Made by a program: the position numbers and the translations under genes. This document shows positions 37,901-46,500 of a DNA stretch of 54,541 nucleotides, one piece after another. The notes under the pieces were generated by a model. The model had not been told where the DNA came from. It ran no database searches and saw only the letters and a list, made by a program, of their open reading frames with translations. The number at the start of each line of letters is the position of its first letter. The first letter of the stretch is position 1. The stretch is from contig MKTC01000036.1 of assembly GCA_001897535.1 (NCBI GenBank), positions 1 through 54,541 on the forward strand, in the 5' to 3' direction. The stretch is from Bacteroidetes bacterium 37-13 (GTDB lineage Bacteria > Bacteroidota > Bacteroidia > Chitinophagales > LD1).

Positions 37901-40898
37901 TTGGTGTCCAGCTATAAGTTAAACCTGGCGGATTTCCCGGAACTTGTGCTGATAATGTTCCATCGTTTGCACCGAAGCAAGAAATTGAATCTACCAAAGT
38001 TAAATTAACCGGAATACCCGTGCCAACACTCACCGTTACAGAATCTACCAAGGTGCAAGCGCCACCAGTTATTGTTACATAATATTTTGTGGTTGTAGTA
38101 GGCGAAACTGTTACCGAATCTTTGCTTCCCGGGTTTACAAAACCTGCTGATGGATTTGCTGCCCAAGCATAAGTATAATTTGGATTAGGAAGTGAAGAAG
38201 TAACTTTTGCTTTAATTTTTACCGTAGCATTTGTGGCACAAATAAATGTGTCGTTACTCATTGTTAGTCGAGTTGTGGTGTCCACATTCACAAATACAAA
38301 ACTATTTCCGGTGCAGCCATTTTGGTTTGTTACTGCTACTGAATAAACTTGTGGTGTTTGCGGATATGCTGTTGTTGTATCTTTGTTAAGCGGATTTGGT
38401 GCGTTGGGTGGTGTATTTGGTGTCCACGCAATAGTTGCATTTGATAAATCTCCAACACACATTACAAAGCGCATATTGGGTCTATCTTTATAGCGAGCTG
38501 CGTTCACGGTTGGTACGGTTCCGGTTACGCCACATTGGTCGAAGCCGTTGCTTTCCGTAAACCAAATTGAACGATAGTTTGGAAAGTTTCCTGCTGCGCC
38601 ATCGGTTCTTGTAACATAGTATTTCATGTGCTGACCATTGTTGGTAGTCGTGTTGTGGCATATATCAATCAACAAATTCGATTTTCCGTCCCAATCATAA
38701 AAATTATCGAAGTTTATTGTGTTCCAACCTGCAGTTACCGTATAGTTTTTGGGGTTAAACACTGTAACCAAACCGCTACTTGAATAGCCAATTAAACTAT
38801 CGGCAGAAGTGCAAGCAATTTTAACCGTAAAATTATTTAACTGTGTTCCTGCTGCCAACAAATTGATGGCGATAGATTTTATTTTTCCTCCTCTTCCGCC
38901 TGTAGAAGCTAATATTTCACTTGCTTTGTAAAGCATTTGGTGGCGGTTGCTTTTGGTATAATTTCCAAATGGCGAAGGAAGTTGCACCGGAGTGTTTCCC
39001 GATTGGGTTGTTTTTGTTCCCACATCGGCTGTAATATCATATCCATCGCATGGTTGAACGGTTAATCCACACGATTGCGGATTGGTGAGAATTACAAGCT
39101 GTGCCGGTTGCCCCGGGCACACGGTTGCTTTATCAGATTTTGCTTCAATCACCGGTCCTGTTCCGTTTACGGTTACAGTTACCGAATCAACATTTACACA
39201 GCCATTATTTGCTTCAAAAGAAACTTTATATTTTGTTGTAGTAAGCGGGCTTGCCATTGGGTTTAAAATTGAATCGTTTGCAAGTCCGTAAATTGGGTCT
39301 TCTAATCCGGTTGCCGGAGTCCATTTTATTTTGTATGGTGCATACTTATTATCAACCGAAGCATTCAATTGTATTTGTCCGTTTTGGCAAATTTGTCCGC
39401 CAGTTCCAGCATCGAAAACAAAGGGTGCGGCAACATTCACATAAACAGAATCTGTTCCGCAATCACTTGTAAATTTATACATAGTTGGCACACTTGGCGA
39501 TGCTGTTGGATTTAAAATAGTTGAGCTGCTTAAACCCGTAGTTGGATTCCATGTAAAGTTTGTTCCGCCACTTGCAGTAAGCTGAACCGGAGTTCCACAA
39601 TATGTTGGGCTGGCGGTTAATAATTGTACTTTATTAAACACGCAAACATTGTAAACCTTTGCTGCTCTTCCTTTCACAGGGCAGTCATCATTTTCTGCAA
39701 TCAACAAAAATTGGTGGCAGCCCGTATCTCCCGGAGCGGGCAACCAAGTAACTCTTGCAATAGCAGTATCGTTTGGTGCCGATCCCACATTTACTTGTGT
39801 AAAATTTGCCCCCGGCAATGGCGATGGGTTTCCTTGAAGGCTGCTGCTTAACGTTAAGTTTCTTCCGTTAGGATCAATAACTTTTATATCGAAAGAAACC
39901 TGAGTGCCGGGACAAACCTGCAAAGTAATGGAGTCTTTTTGATTTCCGTTTACCACGCTTGTAATTGGTTCCGGCTGTGGAATAGAGACATTACAAGTTA
40001 AAACATTCACCTGAATATCGCGTATGGTAGAGCCTATTAGCACGCCATTTCTATATTCATCAACCCTAACAGCAAGTACGTCTGCTTCAATAAATCCCGG
40101 CATAAAGGTCATTTGTCCGGTTGCAGCATCAATTTTAAATGTTCCCGAAGGGTTTGTTCTTACCGGTTGAGAAACGCTGTATCCTCCATTAAAGCCTATT
40201 GGATTATAGCTGTCGCCCAACGGATTTATTAGTGTATAAACCAATGAATCGCCATCGGCATCTACCGCTCCGTGATTATAGTTTGTAATATTATTGATAC
40301 AAACAAAAGGAACCGGAAGCTGTGTAAAAGTTACCGAACTATTGCAATATGGTTGTCCGGTTAATGGGTCTGTTCCTTGGTTTACATACGCTTCGATGGA
40401 AAGAGAGGTGCTTCCTGGGTTTGGAATATTATTGATTGCTCCATTTCTACAGCAGTCTGTTGTTTGAAATTTCCAGTTGGTGCATGTTAGCGGCAAATCA
40501 ATAGTTGCTTCGTATTTATAAACCTGCACTCCCGGATATGGCGAGTTTCCACTTCCGGAGTAATTGCAACCACTTTGCGAAATTTGATTTGGGCACAATG
40601 GAGAAACCTCTACTCCGCTCTTGCCGGGAATTTGCACCATGGTTGCTGTTACATTTCCTACGCCTGCGCAAGCTTGCGGTATGGCGCTTAGCGAAACTGT
40701 TGTTGGTGCAGAAGCAGAAGTTGAACCTCCATCTCTACAATTTCTATAAAATGAAAATGTTACTTTATAGCGCATGGCATTGCCAAACTTGCCCAAACAG
40801 CTATATTCCATATCTGCTCCCATTTGGTGGGTTGCAAATGTTGGATTTGAAAAGAACAATACAGCAAATCCCCAAATTAAATAGTAAAATTTTTTCAT
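34938..40898 (-). CDS. Giant SprB-repeat adhesin with gliding-motility C-terminal domain
   Basis: 1986 residues from the ATG at 40898; an in-frame TTG at 40931 only adds residues before the signal peptide (MKKFYYLIWGFAVLFFSNPTFA). The N-terminal ~440 residues start THQMGADMEYSCLG and carry Cys-rich beta domains; residues ~440-960 contain Ig-like stretches with Pro/Thr-rich linkers. Residues ~960-1810 hold 11 SprB repeats of ~77 residues, each with C-x-G...DG, GGTP-x-YT[FY]-x-W and VTVTD-x-x-GC. The last ~95 residues (PNLISPNGDGVNDVWEV, FNRWGEKVF, GWDG, GTITLVR) match the CHU_C/gliding-motility-associated type B sorting domain, so T9SS export is expected. Confidence 0.94.
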   Translation of the reverse strand: MKKFYYLIWGFAVLFFSNPTFATHQMGADMEYSCLGKFGNAMRYKVTFSFYRNCRDGGSTSASAPTTVSLSAIPQACAGVGNVTATMVQIPGKSGVEVSPLCPNQISQSGCNYSGSGNSPYPGVQVYKYEATIDLPLTCTNWKFQTTDCCRNGAINNIPNPGSTSLSIEAYVNQGTDPLTGQPYCNSSVTFTQLPVPFVCINNITNYNHGAVDADGDSLVYTLINPLGDSYNPIGFNGGYSVSQPVRTNPSGTFKIDAATGQMTFMPGFIEADVLAVRVDEYRNGVLIGSTIRDIQVNVLTCNVSIPQPEPITSVVNGNQKDSITLQVCPGTQVSFDIKVIDPNGRNLTLSSSLQGNPSPLPGANFTQVNVGSAPNDTAIARVTWLPAPGDTGCHQFLLIAENDDCPVKGRAAKVYNVCVFNKVQLLTASPTYCGTPVQLTASGGTNFTWNPTTGLSSSTILNPTASPSVPTMYKFTSDCGTDSVYVNVAAPFVFDAGTGGQICQNGQIQLNASVDNKYAPYKIKWTPATGLEDPIYGLANDSILNPMASPLTTTKYKVSFEANNGCVNVDSVTVTVNGTGPVIEAKSDKATVCPGQPAQLVILTNPQSCGLTVQPCDGYDITADVGTKTTQSGNTPVQLPSPFGNYTKSNRHQMLYKASEILASTGGRGGKIKSIAINLLAAGTQLNNFTVKIACTSADSLIGYSSSGLVTVFNPKNYTVTAGWNTINFDNFYDWDGKSNLLIDICHNTTTNNGQHMKYYVTRTDGAAGNFPNYRSIWFTESNGFDQCGVTGTVPTVNAARYKDRPNMRFVMCVGDLSNATIAWTPNTPPNAPNPLNKDTTTAYPQTPQVYSVAVTNQNGCTGNSFVFVNVDTTTRLTMSNDTFICATNATVKIKAKVTSSLPNPNYTYAWAANPSAGFVNPGSKDSVTVSPTTTTKYYVTITGGACTLVDSVTVSVGTGIPVNLTLVDSISCFGANDGTLSAQVPGNPPGLTYSWTPNSLSGGTVQNLAPGVYAVTVTNAQNCQGSDTIIVNQPTQLQLNFSSLDVTCAGKANGNITATVIGGTPNYTFGWSPSLGNTSMPNSLAGGTYNLTVTDGHGCTIAGSRTITEPPAITVSVVTTNATSFGGSDGTAKAIPAGGTPGYTFLWTNSAQTDSISGLSKNYYCVTVTDVKGCTASACDSVKDPPPIILTFTQTNVMCFGDSTGGASVSAVGGILPYTYKWSSNPQKDTTNAISGVKAGVYTVTVTDSAGVAVNKSVTITEPTQILITFDSVAINCNGGNNGSLTALVNGGTPAYTYLWTPGNVAQQTIQNITSGNYTVTVTDNNNCTATASYFLTEPTVLSVTTNVQKNVFCFGGSDGAADAQATGGTVPYTYTWSNSVSQVNTVSATDLTAGSQTVTVTDAKGCTATATFTITEPAVFAVSITTTNANCPTSNDGSATGNITGGLAPYTFSWDGNTGPQTQTGLSFGNHSVTVTDKNLCTATATFTIDTNYSLRVSVQTADATCFGVNNGSVSVSPTNGTPGFTFYYSNSADSTALVAGNYSVTVTDNLNCIAVENFTINQPTEIELAFTTKAPLCKGDSNGTVSVVATGGTPGYLYVWNDIAAQTNTTAIGLPQGSYSVTVTDANQCTKTGSADIVDPTGLELHFLNRIEISCAGYDDASITVQGNGGTLPYTYLWAQNSFVSTNTNSTTLTNLGPDIYSVTITDGNGCAISDTVVFSSPPDLDFDYIIIDSVSCPGLADGKLRMLAKGGTPGPSNTPYTYSINNTDYQSSGIFKDLISADYRVYVKDVNGCMYDTMVNVPQPHLPQLQILPQDSTIELGNSIVLQAIVQGYSGSDIKSYNWSPTIGLNCYDCVMPTATPYNDMEYTLTLAYLKNCTAEQTVNVYVNDGKKFFVPNLISPNGDGVNDVWEVYGYDLQSLYVTIFNRWGEKVFDSGGNQFTGWDGTYKGVKQEPGIFTFYIKGIYLNGKVAEKTGTITLVR

Positions 40899-40941
40899 CT
40901 TCAACGTATAAAGTCTAATTGGCTTTATCAAAAAAAGCTGT

Positions 40942-40949
40942 CAAATATA
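40942..40949 (-). promoter_or_regulatory. -7 promoter box (TATATTTG) for the adhesin gene
   Basis: On the minus strand, TATATTTG matches TAnnTTTG and lies 43 bp before the ATG at 40898. This supports the ATG rather than the upstream TTG at 40931 as start, because a TSS around 40936 leaves almost no room before the TTG. Confidence 0.5.
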
Positions 40950-41137
40950 GAAACTATAAAGCAGCTCAAGGTTGCATTTGCATTTTCTTAAATGTTTTTT
41001 TCTTCTTATTCCGCCTAAAATATCTTTAAAATTTTTCTTGCAGGTAGCCTCCTGCCTTTGTTTTCGCATTGTAAATACAATTATTCTATTTTCGCGCACC
41101 TTATTCTTTATCAAATAACAGAAATAATTTTATTGAT

Positions 41138-42898
41138 ATGTTTAGAACAAATACATGCGGAGAGCTAAGAATTGAACACATTTCGAACCAAGTTACGCTT
41201 GCCGGTTGGGTGCAAAGAGTGCGCAAATTAGGTGCGCTTACATTTGTAGATTTGCGCGACCGCTTCGGTATTACGCAATTGGCTTTTAATACCGAGAGCA
41301 ATCCTGAGCTTACTGAGCGCGCCAACAAACTTAGCCGTGAATTTGTTATTCAAGCAAAAGGAAATGTTGCAGAGCGCAGCAGTAAAAACACCAATATTCC
41401 TACCGGAGAAATTGAAATTTTAGTTGATGAATTTTCAATTTTAAACGAAGCCGAACTTCCTCCGTTTATGATTGAAAACGATACCGATGGCAGCGAAGAA
41501 CTCCGTTTAAAATATCGTTATTTAGATATCCGCAGACCAAAGTTGAAAGATATTTTACTCACTCGTGCTCGTATAGTGAAAAGTGTGCGCGCGTATTTAG
41601 ATGCAAAAGATTTTTGCGAAATAGAAACGCCTACTTTTATTAAATCTACACCGGAAGGTGCTCGCGATTTTTTGGTGCCTTCGCGCTTGGTTCAAGGTAG
41701 TTTTTATGCGCTTCCGCAATCGCCACAAATTTTAAAACAACTTTTGATGGTTGCCGGAATGGATAAATACTACCAAGTGGTAAAATGTTTTCGCGATGAA
41801 GATTTTCGTGGCGACCGCCAACCGGAATTTACGCAAATAGATTGCGAAATGAGTTTTGTGCATCAAGAAGATATTTTGAACAATTTTGAGGGAATGATAC
41901 AACATGTTTTTAAACAAAATTTGAATTATGAGTTGGGCGAAATTCCGCGCCTTACTTACCACACAGCCATGAAACTTTACGGTAGCGATAAACCCGATTT
42001 GCGCTTCGATTGTAAAATTGTAGAGTTAAATGATTTGCTTCCTGCAAGCGAGTTTGGTGTATTTAATAATACCATTTCTTCCGGAGGTTTGGTTGCCGGA
42101 ATAAATGCTAAAGGCTGTGCTGCTTTTTCGAGAAAGCAATTAGATGAACTTACCGAATTTGTGAAAGTTGCACATCGTGGTTTGGGTGGTTTGGTAAATA
42201 TTCGTTTTAACGAAGATGGCTCTGTGAAATCTTCTATTGATAAATTTTTTACCGAAGCACAGCTTCGCGAATTTGGCAACGCTTTTGGTGCAGAAAAAGG
42301 TGATTTAATTTTAATTGCTGCAGATAAAATTTCTAAGGTTCGCAAGAGTTTGGGCGATTTGCGTCTTCATCTTGCCAAGCAAAATAATTGGATAGATGAA
42401 TCGAAATGGAGTGTGCTTTGGATTGTGGATTTTCCTCTATTTGAATTAGATGAAGAAACCGGTGAAACTATTTTTGTGCATCACCCATTCTGCTCACCAA
42501 ATCCTGAAGACATGCAGTATTTCGATTCTGAACCACTAAAAGTTCGCGCACAACAATACGATATGGTGATGAATGGAAACGAAATTTGCAGCGGCAGTAT
42601 TCGTATTACCAACCGCGACTTACAAAAGCGTGTTTTCCAAAAATTGGGCATGAGCGAAGCTGAACAACAAAGCCGATTTGGTTTTATGTTAGATGCTTAC
42701 AAATACGGTGCGCCACCACATGGCGGCTGTGCTTTTGGTTTAGATAGAATGGTAATGCTGATGACAGGAGGTGAAACTATTCGCGATGTTATTGCTTTTC
42801 CTAAAACTTCAGGCGGCAGAGATTTGATGATGGACGCACCTACAACTGTTGATGAAAAACAACTAAAAGAATTGGGTATCAGCACAATTTCCAAATAG
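41138..42898 (+). CDS. aspS: Aspartyl-tRNA synthetase
   Basis: 586 residues, bacterial type. An OB-fold anticodon domain (LAGWVQRVRKLGALTFVDLRDR) is followed by class II motif 1 and 2 (FRDEDFRGDRQPEFTQID), a bacterial GAD insert in the middle, and motif 3 GAPPHGGCAFGLDRMVML near the C-terminus. It charges tRNA-Asp (a non-discriminating form that also charges tRNA-Asn cannot be ruled out). A TATTTTCG -7-like box lies at 41087-41094. Confidence 0.97.
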   Translation: MFRTNTCGELRIEHISNQVTLAGWVQRVRKLGALTFVDLRDRFGITQLAFNTESNPELTERANKLSREFVIQAKGNVAERSSKNTNIPTGEIEILVDEFSILNEAELPPFMIENDTDGSEELRLKYRYLDIRRPKLKDILLTRARIVKSVRAYLDAKDFCEIETPTFIKSTPEGARDFLVPSRLVQGSFYALPQSPQILKQLLMVAGMDKYYQVVKCFRDEDFRGDRQPEFTQIDCEMSFVHQEDILNNFEGMIQHVFKQNLNYELGEIPRLTYHTAMKLYGSDKPDLRFDCKIVELNDLLPASEFGVFNNTISSGGLVAGINAKGCAAFSRKQLDELTEFVKVAHRGLGGLVNIRFNEDGSVKSSIDKFFTEAQLREFGNAFGAEKGDLILIAADKISKVRKSLGDLRLHLAKQNNWIDESKWSVLWIVDFPLFELDEETGETIFVHHPFCSPNPEDMQYFDSEPLKVRAQQYDMVMNGNEICSGSIRITNRDLQKRVFQKLGMSEAEQQSRFGFMLDAYKYGAPPHGGCAFGLDRMVMLMTGGETIRDVIAFPKTSGGRDLMMDAPTTVDEKQLKELGISTISK

Positions 42899-42930
42899 AT
42901 TTTTCTCTTAACTTTTTGCTTCTTTGCTGC

Positions 42931-43746
42931 ATGACGAAGCGGCAATTTCTTTCTCTCTTGGTGGTGCTTTATAGCTTTGCTATTATTCACTTACACGATT
43001 TTTTTGTGCAGCTATCGGTAGTGGCAATGAACCACTTTTCGCTTGCCACTTACAATAGTTTAGTACAAAATATTATTGTTGTTTTCGGTGTGTTTTTAGT
43101 TTCTGTTACCACTTGGAAAGCCTTTAAAAACAAGCGTTTCCGGTTATTTAGCTTTTTTCTTTTTTACTGCCTATTGCTTTTTATACACTGGCTTTTTTTA
43201 TTTGAAATGAATATTGAAATTATTCATGCTTTTGAGTTTGGTGTGTTGGCTTTGCTCTTGTATTTAATTACAGAAAATGTTGCATCTGCGCTTATTTTGT
43301 GTTTGCCGATAATGATTTTTGATGAAATAAATCAGTATGTTTTTTTGTATGGAAACTACAATAAATACTTCGAGTTCAACGATATTGTATTAGATATTTT
43401 AGGCTCCTCTATTTTTCTTTTTCTGTTTAAGATTTTTGAAAAAGAGCCCAAGTCTGTTACACTTCCTCTTTCAAAAAGAAAAGAGTTTTGGCTGCTCGGT
43501 CTGTTTTATTTTTCTTTTCTTGTGCTTACTGTAAGTTGTGTGTTTGCTGTTCACGAAAATGCTAAATGCAGCAATACTATTTTTGTTTTAAGCCGAATAG
43601 ATTTTCCTGAAAAATTTTGGCAACATCATGCTTTCACCAAAGCGGTTTATCATATTCTTTCGCCTTATGTAGGAGCGTTTATTATTTTTCTTCTTTGCTT
43701 TTTTTCGGGCTTTAGCGATTATGTGCCTGAGCGAAAAAACAGATAA
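42931..43746 (+). CDS. VanZ-like membrane protein
   Basis: 271 residues from the ATG at 42931. About seven hydrophobic segments. The middle resembles VanZ-like proteins: IHAFEFGVLALLLYLI, the conserved acidic DEINQYVFL, then FNDIVLDILGSS, where the Asn-Asp and Gly residues occupy typical positions. VanZ family members are of unclear function. A further conserved-type Cys/His segment follows (VCVFAVHENAKCSN). Downstream of aspS by 32 nt in the same direction. Confidence 0.68.
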   Translation: MTKRQFLSLLVVLYSFAIIHLHDFFVQLSVVAMNHFSLATYNSLVQNIIVVFGVFLVSVTTWKAFKNKRFRLFSFFLFYCLLLFIHWLFLFEMNIEIIHAFEFGVLALLLYLITENVASALILCLPIMIFDEINQYVFLYGNYNKYFEFNDIVLDILGSSIFLFLFKIFEKEPKSVTLPLSKRKEFWLLGLFYFSFLVLTVSCVFAVHENAKCSNTIFVLSRIDFPEKFWQHHAFTKAVYHILSPYVGAFIIFLLCFFSGFSDYVPERKNR

Positions 43747-44169
43747 TTGCTCTTCAATTATTTTTGCATGGCAGAATTGCTCAGCTTTGGCTTTATTAGC
43801 CGGTAATAGCGATTGGATATTCGTAATAGCCCAACTATTATCCTAAACGACCATCATCCCGATAACTATCGAGAGCATTATACAATATATTATTGAACTA
43901 ATTTATAAATCAATTTAGTATAAAAACTTTTGTGCATTGGAGCGATTGTGATTGCTTGCAATTATATTCTTGACAGCTATGGCGCAGTGAGTATTATTCT
44001 TGTTGCAAAAAAAATTGCTAAATGTATTGTAGTTGTTTTACTAAGTTACAAACTTGGACTGACTTATACTTATAAGTTACGCTTCGCTAAACTTGTGAGA
44101 GCGGAGGACTTGTTTGTATTCACGGGTGTCACTTACGTTTAATTCTCTTTTAGAATTAAACTCCATAAT
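43747..44169. other. Gene-poor, probably decayed accessory stretch
   Basis: No convincing gene. Near 43857-43875 is TCCCGATAACTATCGAGAG, a degenerate form of a palindrome (CCCGATAGCTATCGGG-like) often scattered in Bacteroidota genomes. A 70-residue open frame at 43930-44142 has no recognisable features, and its end overlaps a weak hairpin at 44074-44094. The stretch ends in the Fic-gene tail at 44170. Confidence 0.5.
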
Positions 44170-44361
44170 TTATTTTTCCTCTAAAATTTTCAATAATCGG
44201 CTATTCAAATACAATTTTTCTTTTCCAACTCTTACCGATTTCAAAAACCTATATTCTTCCAATGCTTGTAAGTAATTACCGACAGTTTTGGGGTTTCCAA
44301 TGTTTTCATCTATCAAGTGTTGTCGCTTGGTATATGGTAAACGAAATAAAATGTCAATATT
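44170..44361 (-). pseudogene. C-terminal remnant of a Fic family gene
   Basis: The minus strand encodes 63 residues ending at a TAA at 44170-44172: ILFRLPYTKRQHLIDEN, TVGNYLQALEEYRFL and VGKEKLYLNSRLLKILEEK. This is the winged-helix C-terminus characteristic of Fic/DOC proteins in Bacteroidota (the FIC catalytic motif HPFxxGNGR would lie upstream). A TAA at 44362-44364 and no continuing homologous frame show that the rest of the gene is gone. An inverted repeat ATTTTACTCT/AGAGTAAAAT at 44359-44391 overlaps the break. Confidence 0.65.
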
Positions 44362-44391
44362 TTACTCTTGTTTAATAAATGAGAGTAAAAT
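44359..44391. repeat. Short inverted repeat at the Fic-remnant break
   Basis: Perfect 10-bp arms ATTTTACTCT and AGAGTAAAAT with a 13-nt spacer. It lies exactly where the Fic reading frame stops, so it may mark a rearrangement junction. Confidence 0.55.
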
Positions 44392-44532
44392 TTACCCTCG
44401 TTCTTAAATTAAGCTCATAAGCTAAAGTGTTAGGCGCAACTTCTTACGAACATTCGTGCTATCTTCAACATTCGGGACATAAAAGCTAATATTGTGTAAA
44501 CTTTTTTAGGACGAGGCACAAATGAAACTTAT

Positions 44533-45174
44533 TTATGGTAGCGGAAACTCAGCTAAAGGCTCTCCATCTAAAATAGTTTGCCCTGGTTTTACTAATGGTT
44601 TCACACCTTTGGGCAATATAACTGTTACTTGACTTCCAAGCTTTATTAAACCAACCACATCGCCTTTTTTTACTTGCTGTTCAGGCTTTACAAAATCTAC
44701 AATTCTTCGCGCAACTAATCCGGCAATTTGAATAATTTTTACACGTTTTCCTTCTGCATTTTCAAATAAAATTTCGTTGTGTTCATTTTCAAATCTTATA
44801 CCGAAAGGGTTATCATTTGCTACGGCATTATTAAATTTTCCTTCGGTGTAGCGATGCGAAATAATTTTAGAAGTAAGTGGCGCACGTTGGTAATGAACAT
44901 TCGTAACATTCATTACTATAGAAATAATTGTGCCTGCTGTATCCACATCTTTTGTCCACACGTTGATAACGCCATACTTGGCTTTTGTAACTTCAATAAA
45001 ACTATCGTTGTATGCTGATACACTTGCTACCAAACCGTTCGCGGGTGATACTAAAACATTTTCTTTTGAATCGAATGTTCTTTCAGGCAAGCGCAAAAAC
45101 CAAAATTGGTAATAAGCAAATAGTGCTAAAAAAAGTAGCGCAAGTGAATAGAGTGAATATTTTAAAACTTTCAT
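44533..45174 (-). CDS. psd: Phosphatidylserine decarboxylase proenzyme (type A)
   Basis: 213 residues with one N-terminal hydrophobic segment (about 5-23). The C-terminal sequence GLIKLGSQVTVILP matches the PSD-A cleavage region; self-cleavage at Gly-Ser181 would yield the pyruvoyl prosthetic group. Earlier conserved signatures SPANGLVASV, NVTNVHYQRAPLTSKI, and ENE plus QIAGLVARRIV also fit. It makes phosphatidylethanolamine, the main Bacteroidota membrane lipid. The residue after the processed Ser is Gln rather than the more common Arg, Thr or Ser. Lies 11 nt downstream of the L,D-transpeptidase gene. Confidence 0.85.
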   Translation of the reverse strand: MKVLKYSLYSLALLFLALFAYYQFWFLRLPERTFDSKENVLVSPANGLVASVSAYNDSFIEVTKAKYGVINVWTKDVDTAGTIISIVMNVTNVHYQRAPLTSKIISHRYTEGKFNNAVANDNPFGIRFENEHNEILFENAEGKRVKIIQIAGLVARRIVDFVKPEQQVKKGDVVGLIKLGSQVTVILPKGVKPLVKPGQTILDGEPLAEFPLP

Positions 45175-45185
45175 TTTTTCTTTTT

Positions 45186-45905
45186 CTATGGTTTTTCTAC
45201 AATATATTTTCCTTTCTCGCTAATTGAAAAAGGTACAAGCTTTTTGTTTGTTTCTAAAGCATCGTACATTGGTTTAATTGAGCGCCAAAATTCTCTTTGC
45301 TCGTGTCTTTCTTTTCTTTCAAAATTTTCTTCATTCATTTTAAAAGGAAAAATATGAACAGGAATTTTTTTCTGCCCTCCAGCTTTTGCTAAAAGTGCAA
45401 CGCAATAAATTTCTTCAATCGGCAAATCTTCCATTGCCAAACAACCAATGCTCATGCACTTTCCATGAATATAAATATCTCCACCGCGCGGTGGTTTATT
45501 AACAATTTCATCGCGCTGGTTTGGATAATTTAATCCTAACGAAAGTAGAAAATTACTTGCCGGATTAAACACATTTATTTCGTAAAATCCTTCAGGAACT
45601 TGTCTATCACCTTGCCTATTTTTGGGACCTAATTCTCCAGAAGCTGCACACACCGGAAACGTATCGTATAAAACATATTGCGAACCATTCCATTTCCAAA
45701 TTTCAAGTATTTTTTCTTCTTTAAAAGCACGCAAATAAATTTCTTCAAATTTATCGCTTCCCACTTTTTCGCACTGCTTTTCTATTCTATCAAAATTTCT
45801 GCTCATAGCAGCATCAACTCTGCTAAAAGATAGCTGGCGTTCCAAAAATCCGGTATCAGAAAACATTGTATTAAACAGTAAAAAAGAAATACTTAATAGA
45901 AACAT
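45186..45905 (-). CDS. YafK/DpaA-like L,D-transpeptidase family protein
   Basis: 239 residues. A hydrophobic N-terminus (about residues 2-14) suggests export. The YkuD catalytic core is IHGKCMSIGCLAMED, with His147 and nucleophile Cys155; the xxSIGCxAM form is that of the YafK/DpaA subgroup, which in E. coli detaches or remodels peptidoglycan-linked lipoproteins, rather than classical crosslinking Ldts. RPPRGGDIYIHG and the FNPASNFLLSLGLNYPNQRDE segment support the call. It precedes psd, an envelope-related neighbour. Confidence 0.83.
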   Translation of the reverse strand: MFLLSISFLLFNTMFSDTGFLERQLSFSRVDAAMSRNFDRIEKQCEKVGSDKFEEIYLRAFKEEKILEIWKWNGSQYVLYDTFPVCAASGELGPKNRQGDRQVPEGFYEINVFNPASNFLLSLGLNYPNQRDEIVNKPPRGGDIYIHGKCMSIGCLAMEDLPIEEIYCVALLAKAGGQKKIPVHIFPFKMNEENFERKERHEQREFWRSIKPMYDALETNKKLVPFSISEKGKYIVEKP

Positions 45906-46500
45906 GAATGTAAGAAAGATTATGCTTTCAATTTATTTTTTGTAACGCAGAGTTATGTAATTTCTTACTTAAAAATTTAAGCGTGCAAACATATCATTGC
46001 TTGAACAGTAAAAAAGGATTTTAGAAATAATTTTATATCAATAAAAAAGAGAAAATTCGATTTACTAACATGCTAATATATAACTATAAATATTTAAAAT
46101 TTAAGAAGAAGAAAAATACCATTATTAGGGCTGTGAATTGTTGGATAAGTTTAATTCTACTGCTATTGTTTTTTTAGATATAAATCTTGTATTTACACTA
46201 TACTAACATGTAGAAGATAGATATATCAATGGTTTTGTACTATAACCAACATACTGTGAATTGTAGAATAACTAATTAGAGAAGATAAATACTTTTTAAG
46301 AATTAGGAGTTAGTGATGTGGATAGTGAAATATTTAAGCACAATACTTTCTATGGAAAATTGGCACGTGAATTATTTTGTAAAATGCAAATGGATTTTAT
46401 GATTGTGTTTTGAACCAATATCCACAGAAAATAGAAGGATTTAAACACAATTTTGTGGAGAAAAATAGTTTGAATAGAAAGCAATACAGATTATTTAGTA
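45906..46500. other. AT-rich intergenic region with DnaA-box-like sequences
   Basis: No gene. DnaA-box-like 9-mers lie at 46317-46325 (minus, CTATCCACA), 46418-46426 (plus, ATATCCACA) and 46454-46462 (minus, TTCTCCACA), each one base off TTWTNCACA. The plus strand has many more G than C, for example 13 G and 2 C at 46261-46320. This is part of an origin-like region, discussed in the findings. Confidence 0.45.

Noticed and set aside
34938-40898. The regular ~77-residue repeats as a CRISPR-like or recombination array
   Set aside because: They diverge strongly at DNA level, vary in length and are in frame within one long protein, so they are SprB domain repeats.
43930-44142. 70-residue plus-strand open frame before the Fic remnant
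   Set aside because: No promoter, no recognisable domain and a C-terminus overlapping a weak hairpin. It lies in a decayed stretch and is more likely a chance frame.
44415-44445. GTTAGGC with nearby GCGCAAC, resembling an integron attC core
   Set aside because: The core GTTRRRY is present but no matching RYYYAAC partner lies 50-140 nt away, and the pair here is not in the attC arrangement.
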